Shown here: piece after piece, positions 24,001 through 36,300 of the stretch
How positions within the stretch are numbered: position 1 is the first letter of the stretch
Layout: each line of letters opens with the position of its first letter
Assembly (NCBI GenBank): GCA_023053545.1
Contig: JAKZAN010000004.1
Location: 3,348,001 to 3,412,000, forward strand
Source: Lepidurus packardi
Taxonomy: Eukaryota > Arthropoda > Branchiopoda > Notostraca > Triopsidae
Length of the DNA: 64,000 nucleotides
Direction: 5' to 3'
The notes under the pieces: generated by a model
Database searches by the model: none
What the model was told of the DNA's origin: nothing
The model's input: only the letters and a program-made list of their open reading frames with translations
Made by a program: the position numbers and the translations under genes

Positions 24001-27000
24001 GCAACAGGCGGCTTTTTAAAAAGTCTTAATGACTTCCTGTCTAGGCTTCTTTTTGGTAAATTTACTCGTTTTTCCTATTCGGAAAAAAAGATTTTTAAAA
24101 TCTTTACAATCTTAAAATCTAAGAACTTTAATTACTGATAACGCTTAGGAGTTTTTCCATTATTCACTAATTCTTGCCTGAAGACTTTGTACCACCTCAT
24201 TTTCTTCCGTTTAAATCAACAAACGATTCCAATGAAAGAATCGTGTAAAATTAAAAATGAATTTGCATTTAGATAAAAAAAAATGACAAAAAAGAATTCG
24301 GATTTATACTTCTTTCAAAGTAAAATTCTTTACTTAAGACAAAATCTTTCCCTTTAAATTTTTCTTTTACTTAATTCCATTCAACTTTTTTAATCTACTA
24401 TTACGGAAGTTTTAATTTTAAATTCGCTTTGGACAACAACAACTATACGTTAAGTTCTAAGCCGTTGAATTCCATTTTTTTCCCTTTTTCCGTTTTTCCC
24501 TTTTTCCGACAAGAGAAATAGTAATCCGGATTTGATTCACGCCCAGTTTTTTTAAATAGGATAAAATATAGATGTGAATGTGTCTGGCAGAATCTGCGGC
24601 CACTTTTTATAAAGACCATAAAGTTCTAGCTCATTAAGTAATCAGGAAAGTACCCAAGACCAAAAAACTTATCACAGAGACACGAATTTCCCAAGAAATC
24701 TTTCTTTAATACCCAACGGAAGACAGTCAAGATAAAACACACTCTGTATTTTTTTTGTCTTCCTCATTTTTTTGTAAACCGCAAGAAACGTAGAAAGAAA
24801 GGTATAAAGAGATTTGGGCGAGTGGAGATGGGCGTCGTTAAATTGACAGGTGAGAGATGAGATGTTCTGAAGAAGCTGCAAGTTCCGTTCCGTAACGGTA
24901 GGGAAAACGAGGGTGAGAGAGATCCGAAGCGAAAGCCTCATCACGGACTCTGAATCCATGGTTTCCCCGCCGTAGGATTCCCCCAGAGAGCAGTACCAAC
25001 ATCCTGCCAACAATACACATACCCCCCTAAGACCTCTTTCACTGCTAGGGCACTTCCAGCAACAGCGACGGGCACGGACAAGGGTTTTCGAAACTCTTCG
25101 AAAAGCCAAGAAATGGAAAAAAAATTACTGCTCCCGGGCCGACTTAATGCGGAAGGACAGGGAAGACCAAGAGAAAATCCGCCCCTTAACCACTACCCAC
25201 ACTACCCAACCCCTCCCCAACAACTAAGGGGGTGCGGGGAGCTAGAAAGTAAAAAAAAAAAAAAAAAAAAAAAAAGCAACCTACAATTCTTCCCCTGAAG
25301 GGGTTACACATTGCTCAGGATTTCTTCCGCTATGCCCTTCCACCCTCTTTTCCTGCTCCCTCCTAAAAAAACCACAGACAGCCACCAGAAAACTTTTTGG
25401 GGCCCCAGACCGACTTGTCCATTTTCATAAATCGCTTCTTCTTCTATTTTTTTTTGTCTTTTTACTCTCTTTTTCCCATATAGAAAATCTCATCCGCTCT
25501 AAAAAGACACACCTTTAGACCCCGCAAGTTTCATCCCTCGGGGGGTGTAATAAAATCCCCAAGTTTCCCACCTCCAAGAGCGGATCTTTCTCGAAAATTT
25601 GACTTAAAAGAAAGCCAAGCTCTTTACTTATTTGGTTTACTTAACACAACAAAAAATAAAATTAAAAAAATAAAAAAAGTGAAAGGTAAAGATGGTTGGT
25701 GATAGAGCTTATCGATCAGACTGCTGATGGTTAAGGACTTTCCATTTTACCCGCGTTGTTTTTTACCCTCCGGCGGGCTTCTAACGGGACTGAATGGGCT
25801 GGCAAAAGCACGTGAAAATGGTGCGGTTTTTCGAGCCAACCGACGACGCGTATAGCGTTGCATTCAGATTAGCTTATAATGGGAAAAGTAGGGTGGTAAG
25901 AGGGGGGTCGACTCGAAACCACCCTCCTTTTTACCCTTCCTCAGAAATTCCACGAAATGAAGGCAAGAGGCGGAACGAGGCGGGACTTATTTAAGAAAGA
26001 CAAGACAAGTCTTCAAGAGGGGGTTTTCTTTTTTTGCCTCCAGGCTATACAAGAAAAGGTCCTTAGAAATGAACTTTGAAAAAAAAGAATACCCTGCAAA
26101 ACTATTGATTTTCCTTTTCCCTTGACTTTGGTCCCAGCCGCTCTTTAAAATCTTGACACCTATAAAGGCCACTCCCCTTTCCCATCCCCAACTCCTCCCC
26201 TTGTTGAAAACTCTTTACATAAATTACCTTACATTTCCAACAGTTTAATTTTCAATTATTTTACGTTTCAAGCACTTTAATTATTGTTAGAAAAATATAG
26301 TGTTTTAGTAGTAAGTTTTTGTTAAAAAAAACAGCAATAAAACTTCACATTCAAATTTTGTGTTGTCCTGTAACTCTGGTTTCACCGACTGTGTTCATTT
26401 TCTGAACTGAAAACCTAGCCGGACTTGCGCTACCAGTCGCGGTTAGGCGAACCCCCCGATCAAGTTAAAGGGCCTTATTCATTATTAAAGGGACATAATT
26501 CATTATTGAATGTTAGGTGTATGTGCAATTTCGAGGCCAGGCCGCAGTAAATGTGACGACTTCGGCCTGACCTTATGGAAAACGCCGGTCGTACTTTTTT
26601 TTTTTAGCGGTGGCTAGAATGTTTCGCCATGTCTAGTATCTGATGGGAAAACGAAAAATGAGCTTGGCTCCTCCCCTAACCACGCCTGTCTGTGAACTGT
26701 GAAAGGGCCCAAAGAGGGTAGAGGAGGGTTCGATACGTGAAAGGCTTTTAGTTGTACAAGTCCCCATAGCTTTTGTTCTCCACGGAGCCATGAAAAAGTG
26801 ATGACACCCTGGGGGTCCTTGCCGCGGGCATAGACCAGATTTCCGGTAATACCCAACTGCGAATGGCAGGCCGGACATCGAAAAGCACTTAGAAATCAGC
26901 ATACAACATTTAAGCTAAAACTTTTCGTCTATCTATTCTCTCCTAAATGGGGGGGGGGGGGGGAGGTTCTGTGCTTTAAAAGGGAGGGGTTGTTCTAGAA

Positions 27001-30000
27001 TTCAAAAAAGAAGCCGGAAGGCGATTGGACTCGACATAATTGGAGAATGAAGAGCTTTACCCTCCCCCCAAATTCACCCTTTCTCTGAAGTGCTGCTCAA
27101 GGTGATGGCGGCAAGGGAATAACCCGTGGAAAAGCCTTTTGTTCCCTGGCCTTTTCACTTGAGACCTAATCCAAGGTGACAAAGGGGCCCCCTCCCATTC
27201 CAATCGCCCCAGTCATGCAACATTCAACACGTTAGCTCCGCCTCTTCTCTTCTTATACCCTAAGGGCATTTATAGCAAGTATAACCCTGTTTTCTCTTAT
27301 TTTCTCCTCTTGTGAACTTTTTTTTCTTTTACAGCGAAATAAGGAGAAAGAGAGCCTAATCTAGCATGCAAACACTCGAAAGGGACAAAGACTATAAAAA
27401 TAAAAAAGGAAACTTAAAAAGGTACGATCCATCTTTGTCTCGAACCCAATCTTCCTGCACCAAAAAGAACTCCAAGACACAAAGAAAAAAGAGTCAAGCC
27501 CTTCTGAGCTGTCATGTCCTGTCATCTCGCTAGGCTTGCAGGAATAGATCTATCCAGCCAGGCAGGAATTTTTAGAAAACACTTCTCTTCCTTCTTTTTG
27601 CCTTTTCTAGTACGACAGGTCATTTCTTTCCCCTCAAAAACCAAAAAATAAATTGCATTACCCTTCCAGGGCGGAAATTCTTCCAAGGGAGAAAAAAAAA
27701 CAGACGATGGTTTAACTCGGATGTGACGTAGAGTCGTAAATTGTAGTGGGTACCGGGTCGTCCAACAGACCAGTCCGGCCAGTACTTCAATAGGACCCTT
27801 GGAGGATAATTGCCGCATACTTTGGGTGAGGGGGGAGGGTAAGGGGTAGTACCCAACCTGCCCCTCCCCATCTTTTGCTTTTTCTTCCTCTTGATGGAGA
27901 GACGAGAGGGAGGAATGGCGTGCAGTAAATAAAGTGAACAGCCCCAATCTTCCTAACTACGCAGAAAAGGACAGGCTCGGCAATGACTCAATCGATACAA
28001 ACAAAGAACAACATCGCCGCAAACAAGGAGCCAAGGGAGGAGGAAGAGGAGGAGGAGATGGAGAAGCACATCCACGACACGAAGAGCTACAAATCCCGTT
28101 GGGCTGGAAGGGGGGCCAAGAGGGGTGAGATTGCCTGGAGGGTGTTAATTACCCAGCAGGGTTTCTCTTGATCTGTTTGTTGTATTGTGTGTGTGTGTAT
28201 CCTTTGAGATCGTCGGTTAGAGGACTGACGGATCCATTCGAACCAAAGGGAAGTGGGGGCGAAGTTGGTCACAACAAACGCAAGCAAAATGACAAGAAGG
28301 GGATACATCAAGAAATAGCAGAAGGGAGAGAAACGGGAGTAGAGGGTAGACCGGGGTAAAAATAACCTTGAAGAGCCACTGGCCAGTAAATGACTGCGAG
28401 ATGCTGCAGAGATTGCGACAGGACACAGCAGTTCGTTCTTTTCCTCGGCCTCGGAACGGGACAAAAGGGGGGTTGGAAAGGGGAAAATTGTCTCTTCAAC
28501 CCCTCCAACCTATAGAGTTGTCCTATAATACGCCCCTCTTCCACGCCCTCCTGTCTTTTTTCCCCCTCTGTCGGTACTGGGAGAAAGATGTTTGGGAAAA
28601 TGGACATCTGCAGCTAAGAAATGGAAAAAAGATGGACATCACTTGCCATCAATTCAGGGGAACTCAACCTCAACGCAAAGCTAGCAAATCTTTCGCCCTC
28701 TAGATACCCATAAGTATCTATCGTTCCCATAAGAATCCACTCAAAGTTTTCCCCTTGCCACTGAAAGTTTTTGTCAAAAAATTCCATCTCTTTTTTTTTA
28801 TATAATGTATCTTTTTATAGTGAAATAGAATAGTAAAATGTGGAAATATGTCCATATTGAGAGGAATTGTGAGATTTTTTGGGGGGGAGACGAAGGCTCT
28901 TAATAAAAAAAAAATGCCTTTAGCTTGTCCAGTGCTTTCGGTAGATTTACCGAAAAGCAACAGCCGACAGTAAACGGGCCAATTACTGCAACTCCCAATT
29001 CCCTTTTCCATCTGGTTTTTCCCGAAACATAAAACGACCGCGCAATTCTAGGCGCTTGCAAACGAAAAGAGATTGCGGAATTGAGTCAAGAAAGAGAGCG
29101 AGCGAGAGAGAAATAAGAACGAAATCATAATAATAAAAAGAGGTCCAAGAGTATTATTTAAAATTATGGAGGGATATTTCCAGCTTTGGGGTCGAGGTTG
29201 GCGGAAGGCAATTGAGGGAAAAGTCGCAAAGAAAATGAGCAAAAAACTCGTTTGGGTATGTCATATGTTAAGGAAGGCTTTCTATAAGACAAATTGGGAC
29301 AAATTTTGTCAACGTAAGGATAGTTTGGATGTTTCAGAATGGAAGTTCTAACGGAAGTTTCCGTTTCAAGTGCCACTTATTCTTCAACTTAGATATGATC
29401 GGATGTTAGCCGTTCTTTAACTTTAAATTATAATATAAGTTACATAGGAATGAAAAAGGAATTAAAGTTTTTAGATTGAATTTAAAAAAAATATTCGATA
29501 GTTTAGGATTTAGCTTGAGGCTATTTTGCGTTTAAAAATGGTATTACTGCAGTGTAAGAAATGACCCAAAGCCAGTTACCCTGGCGGTGCTCAACCGAAC
29601 TAGCATTGTAAACAAAAGCAGAAAGTCTTTTGAATAAGATTACTTTACCGAGAGATGAAGGTTATACTTTTTGTTTCACCAGTTCAGGGGTTAAATATTC
29701 ATACATCCTTAAATTCCTTGACAAATAATTCCAAACCGTCAAAATCTGCATAACTATTAAAATCCCTCCTCAGTATTCCAGTAGGCTAATTAATATAGTT
29801 AATAATTTCTTTAGGCACATGAATTTCTTCTAGGAAAGCAACAAAAAAAAGTTAACTAACTTTTTACAGAAAAGCAACGGTCAACGCGAATAACTTTTTT
29901 TTTACATTTTTAAATTTAACTATTTAATTTACTTTCAGCGTTTCTGTTTCGTTAGATAATGTCACGAGTTTCTTTAATAAACTTTAAACTAAGTTCTTAT

Positions 30001-30339
30001 GTGCAACTAAAGGTTACAATTATGTGAATTGATCCTTTTAATGCTGAGTACATTACAATTTTAAAATAATGAGAATAACAATAAATAGGGGAAGCAATGA
30101 AAGGTCTACGCAAATTCAATTAAAGGAAATAAACTGAAAGTAGAAGGTATTGAATTTAATCGAACTCTTAAATTATATTTTTTAAATATGTATTTGCAGT
30201 TTGAGATATCTCATATGAAATTAATGAGTCGTAGCTTTGCTATAAATAGCTCAATCCTTCTCTAAAGCAATTGAAATGAGCGCTTTCCTGCAACAATAAA
30301 CTTGGAGAACAACATAGCAAGAGCAAGAGGGGAGAAGAA

Positions 30340-30374
<35 letters not shown>

Positions 30375-33300
30375 AAGGCAGTTAATTACTTACAGGTTGT
30401 AATGGGCTTCGGGTAAAGCTGTCCGGTATGCCAACGCTTTCCGAAAGGCTTCCTCAGCTTCCACTAACCGGCCGGAGGAAGACAAGACCGACGCCAAATT
30501 GGCCCAACCTGTTTTGTTTTGTTGTTGTTATTGTTCAAACAAGAGAAAAAGAAACGAACAAAAACAGCCTTTATTATCAGTCTTTTGACAAACTTACACA
30601 CAAGCTTGCACAGCAATGAAAGGAAGGGGGGGGGGGGGGAGCATGAAAGCTTTGGTACGTCATGGCGTCCCCTATTTTTCATTGTTGGCATATACAGTCA
30701 AAACACAAACACGTCTCTAAAAAAGAAGCCGGAAAACCCCCGAAGAGCCAGTTCTAATCAAGGTTCGGCATCATATAGCGAATATGAGAAACAAAACAAT
30801 GTACAAAAAACCATGTACTCAAGTTGTAATCGAACGTGCCGTGCCGTGGCCGTATGACGAAAGGAAAGCAAGGGAGACAGAGCAAAGCTCACTTTGCTTT
30901 CCCGCTCATTCTCTCTCTAGCTTTATTCTTTTCCCCTTTTCTAAGCATACGTTTCACCAATTGATTGCATTCGACATGAAAGGGAGCTCTTTTTCACCTC
31001 CATAAAAGGGGGAAATATAAGTAGAACAATGGTGTAAACGAGGTGCGTGAGTCAAACGGCTTTTGAGAATCTTTCACAACTTTTGCGTCTTCTTGTTTTT
31101 AACTTTTTTTTATTATTATTTATTTTAGCTTCGCTTTTACTTTTTACTTTTTTTTTCGGGTCCATAACGAGTGTTTGATGTAGTCGCTTTGAGAACTAAA
31201 AAAAAAAAAAAATTTCACTCCATTTTAAAAAAATCTGTTTTTCATTTTTCTTAGTTTATTTTTTCGCTAGTCGAGTCGTTCATCAAACTAAGATCAAACC
31301 AAGATAAGAAAGACAAAGATCGGATTTTTTTCTTTGGGATGAAACAGTGCTTTGGGTCATTATTATTACATCCCACCCGTTTTCAATACTTTATAAACTG
31401 TGGAGGGGGGGGGGGGGGGATAATTTTGCTGAGCTCCCTCGCCCTTCCCCTTAAGGTTCGCTCGCTCACTCGCTTGCGATCTTCCCCCCATTAAGGCCAT
31501 CACGCGGGATTAATGTGCCGAGAGAGGGAGGGCCATTACGGACACATACACACACGACATCACGTTGGATGAGGGAGGGGGATATTTTCACGACTAGCCA
31601 TGAAAAAAGGAGATGGAGAAACAAAAAAGGCGTGGCGTGGTGGTAGTCGAGGGGGACATAGAAAGTGTCGTGATTTACGCGCAGACAAAGAGGAAAATCC
31701 AACTAGCGACGAAAAAGTGAGAATGATTCTCCTCCAACATAAGAAAAAAAAATAGTTATGACCATAAATACGTGATAAATAAAGAAGCTTGCTTTTGCCA
31801 CATATCCTTTTCCCCCAAATACACATCTTCCTAAAAGAAATGACAGTTATACTTTCTGTGACGACTCACTAAACAAAACAAAAACATCCGTGTCTCGCGC
31901 TTTCAGGAATTTATTACAGAAATAGTTATGTGTACAAGAGTAGCATTAAAAGTGTCAGGAACTGGAAATAATTAAAAGGAACAAGAGTTAGCGAGTAATA
32001 AAATAGTTTGCCAAAAAATTCTAAAGCGAAAGAAATGAAGATGCAAAAAATAGACAATAAAATAGACACAAAAAATGTAAAAAAAGGTGGCAGATGGCGA
32101 AAAGTTGCACGATTTTTAACATTTTTTATGAATTTCGTTTAATTAGATATTACTTTCGCGTGACTGACCTTCGAAAGAAACGGCAGTAATAATTCCTAAC
32201 TAGTGAAATCTTACACTGTTTCACCGAATGAGAAAATAACATTATAATTAAACTGCACAATTCAGCTCATAATTTTAAAATTTTAATTGCTTTCAATTTT
32301 TCCTCTGAAATAATTAAACAGCGACCGGAACACGACACTTGAAAGTGAACGACTTTGCAATTACTGTATACCGCAATGTAATTTTATAAGTAATTGTGAA
32401 ATTACATCATTTTTTAATGCGTCTTGTAGGCGTAAGCCTGCTACCGTAATTTATTTCTTTACAAAAAGGGTGCGGTGTGAAGAGTTGGGCCTAATAATCC
32501 TTAAAAAGAATTGAATAATTAAAGACCTAAATAAAAGTGTCCATATATATTGATACTTTTCGTAGAGTGAGGTAGCTTTATTTCCGAAAAAGATAAAAAG
32601 ATTAAACTTTACAATTTAGCTTGACAATAAATATATTGACATTGTTAGTGAAGTACACGTTTGCCTATTTCTGAAAAACGTGAAAAAGATTAAAATGAAT
32701 GTTTGTAAGTCGAATTTTATTTAGAACGCTACACGTAAAACGTACAAGAAAATAGCAAGGAAATAAAGTTTCGGATTTCGTTACTATAGAGAGACAGAGA
32801 AGCGAAACAGAAGAATCGCCCTGAGGGACATTTGGTATTCCGCCAGGGTGTGTAAAGACCGTTGTTGGAACGGGAGAGAGGGAAGGGAGCTTAGGTTCCC
32901 AAAAGTCTTGAAGAACTGGATAGGGGAAGACTGAAACAAGGAACAAGGGCGCAAATCCCCTAGCGGAATTCGATTCCAAAGTCGGTTCCGGGGCCCGCAG
33001 CGGCACCCATCTCTTCCGCGATAGAGTAGGAGCAGGGCAATCAGGGAATATCAACTGTTACCGGAGTTACCCAGTCACTATGGCAACATATTGGAAGCTG
33101 AGTGGATGAGAATGGGGTGGTTTTAGGGGACTGGAGGGTTTCTTCGGGTGCAAAGAATCTGTCTCTTTCTTGGGAACATCTGTTGCTCTACGTATTGGTC
33201 CGGGAGTTTGCGTTCTCATTTCCTTGCCTTAGAGGCATAACTAAGTACCAATTTACCCTTAACTCAGTCAAGTAACAAGAGGTAAAAAAGAGCAAAAAGT

Positions 33301-36300
33301 CTTGAAGATGGTTAAGAGATCGGCTCCTCCCCCTTCCTTTTCCTCTCTCTCGCTTTCTCGTATCCCTCTCTCGGTGACTCACACAAAGGGATTTGATTAG
33401 TACTGCAAGTCGTACATAACCGTATGATGAAAGTGAACATTCCACACGCCGTAGCGAAGTCTGTCTAGCCTCCCGCACACGGTATTTAATGTCCCTTTCT
33501 CTTCCTCCCTCCCTCTTTCCCTATAGTTCAGATACCCTTTGTAGAAGAACGGTATATTCGGAGAATGTGCAATCTATACGAGCCATTCCCGGGCAACAGC
33601 TCAGCATCGGTTTGAAGAAGCATCCCTGCCCCCCACTGGGTGATTCATTAAAAAATTGAGTCCTTTTTTTTTTCTTAAAAAAATACCTTTGGCAGGATTA
33701 ATGTGTGTAGCAGATCGATAGAGCGTCTCTTCTGTCACCCAATCGCGATTTCGTTGCACTGTTCGCCACGCCCATGTCATTAGCAGCAACAGCGTCGTGC
33801 CTCGGACACTTAGTTTCCAAACGAGCATCCAAATCCGCGCCCAACGTCGTCGATTGTTCACGTCACTACTACTCAGCGCAGCCGAATTCCTCGTAAAAGT
33901 ATTCCAAGGGGGCGTGGTCCAAAAATGGGTCAAGGCGGTGGCGAGAAGGAGGCAGTGCCCCATTGAAGGCAGATACAGGACGCGCTCCGCTAACACAAAC
34001 CCCACATAGAACAGTAAATTGGAGGCGGGGAGAAAGGGCATGGCCAAAAGTATGAGGGCCGAGATGACCGCCATGTGTTGGTTCGCTCCTGGGCGGAGCT
34101 TGCACACTTTATAACTCGCGGTACCCAAACTTAGGTAGAAGAGGGCCGTACCCAGCAGGCGAGGGTCCTGGGCGGTGACTATCGGCGGAATCGCGTCCAT
34201 CGACCAATCAAAAGAGAGCTGACTCGGATTCAACAACAGCCAAACATGGCGTGCAGGTAAATACGCCAGAGTCCATGTCCGCACGAGCCAGGAACTATGG
34301 TGCACTATCGGGTTATCGGCTTCGGCAAAAGTAGGCGTGGTTACCCCTCCTAAGCTTCTAAGGCGGAGCCACAGCCAGCCTACTGTCGCTAGAATCACTA
34401 AACTCACACTCTTCAAGGTCTGGCTCCATCCACTCCGATCATTCCTAGTCCGGCACAGATCGTAGAGCACACATACACCTAAAACCGTGATGCCCGTCTC
34501 TTTCCACAACATGGCCACACCTCCGGCCAGAACACTCACCGTTAGGGAGACATAGTGCTTTGGAATGCGGAAGTTGAGTTTCCAAGCGCTGGAGGAGAGG
34601 GAGGAAGTATCGGGTACCAGGAAAAACAGGTGATACGCGTGGTGGGCGTGGCGTTGGTCCATATGGGCGTGGTAGGCAAGCAAGGCGAGGAGGAAAAAGA
34701 ACGCCGCTCCTAGTTCGGCCCGTCCCACTAGAGAAGCCACGGCTTCGCTGTGCACCGGATGAACCGCGAACAGGAGACCCGCCATAAAAGCCGTTTGAGG
34801 ACAGTGGGTGAACCGCAGTGCCACCCACGTCCACAGGAAGCTCACGGCGCCATGCAGCAACACGTTGGTCACGTGATAGCCGCACGGACGCAACCCTGCC
34901 AAAAAGTAAACACAAGGTTATAACTAGGCAATTTTGGTAATTAAGAATTCCATTCCCAACACTGGACCAACGTGCTATCAACTGCAATAAAGTAAAATAA
35001 ACAATGAAAAAAAGGGAGACAACAATGTACAGGTTCAACAAAAATAAAGGTACTTGTAGCTAATGTAAATTTGTTGCGTCGTCGTTTTTCCCTTGCTTAT
35101 CCCTCCCGTACCCAAAACTTTTCGGCCCCATAAAAACAACAAAGTGGAAAAAAACAAAAACTCGCCGGCAGACAGACATAATTAGATTACCAAAAAAAGG
35201 CACATCGCCCAAGTCTGTCCTTCAGTTTTCTCTTTTTTCTTTCTCTTTCCTTTTTATTTGTTTGTTTACTACCAAGAAAACTTCTGCATAGGAAACAACT
35301 ATACACGAGAAAATCCAATCAAGTCAATACATACGAACGCATATGGTATGCGAAAGTTTCTTTTTTATTTTGTGCTTTATATTAGACAGGAACCCTTTCA
35401 TTTCGGCAAAAAAAAAGCAGCCTGAGGGGTTGGGGCCAACGCCAATCAAAATTTTGGCGACAGCTATTTCCATTTCTTGCCTACTTGTCTCCTTTTTTGC
35501 ATTTTAGGCTAACGTTTCTGACAGAATTCTGACAAAGAAAGAAAAGTCGTTTCCTCGTTCTCACAATTAATGTAGGTTTTGTTACCCCCGCCTCAAACGC
35601 TTTCGCCTATCAGATCTGGCCCTCAAGTAATAGTAATAATAACCTATTTAATTAAACAAGGGAATGATGGAACCCTTTTTAATGAAAAAACAACAAAGGG
35701 AAGGGTAAAAATAGAACGTAAAATAAAAAACTAGAAAAACGAAGAAGTTGCTCAAACTAATTGGCAGCGAAGAAGAACAAGCACGATTTGATCATCAGGC
35801 CCGACCCCCATATTATTTTCCCATCCATCTTACTTTTCTTCCAAATCACATTTCGTTTCGGCTCTACCCTTGTGCCTCTCACGTTATAAATTTTTTTTAG
35901 CAATCGATAGGAAAGAATAACAGCCTCATTCGTACCGTTTTTCTTAGTGGAAGCAAGTTCGACAGTAAAAAAAAAAGCTTATGGGTAGAAGGGAAAGAGA
36001 GAGCTTCAGTAATGAAATGAAAGGCAAGCCTAAAACTCCTTTTCTTTTTACGTTTTCCAAGCTCTTATAACTCAACACATGTCGAAAGCATTGCACAATG
36101 AAAAAACAACAAACAACAAACTCCCATAAGATCCCGAAAAGCATAGCAAGAAACACGCATATGTTTACCGTGGAGGGCGTGGTTGAGTCGGAAGGACAAG
36201 ACAGCCAAAGGACGATACGATTGATGCGATCCACGATGAGAAAGGGGCGTACCCCAAAAGTCGTGTCGCCACAGACTGTCCATACTACCGGTCACATCCT

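Larger units (their letters stand above)
23033..30393 (-). other. TMTC2 intron 4 (7.4 kb)
   Basis: This is the longest intron of the gene. It contains a diverged direct duplication at 23155-24370, poly-A and poly-G runs, and GC-richer patches near 24850-25200, 26610-26890 and 27700-28600. Those patches have overlapping open frames on several frames and strands. None gives a protein I recognise, so I do not call nested genes. Confidence 0.8.

Noticed and set aside
24672-25109. 145-codon open frame on the minus strand in TMTC2 intron 4
   Set aside because: It begins at TTG, not ATG, lies in a GC-richer patch where long frames are expected, and shows no recognisable domain.
28087-28464. 125-codon minus-strand frame with a membrane-like segment
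   Set aside because: Three overlapping frames are open here, there is no similarity to a known family, and no splice signals link it to another exon.
32665-33054. 129-codon minus-strand frame in TMTC2 intron 3
   Set aside because: No domain, no splice partner, and low-complexity proline/serine content expected from local GC.
33797-34105. Frames on the plus strand and in other minus frames across 33690-34900
   Set aside because: They are shadows of the large TMTC2 exon, whose own frame matches the family throughout.
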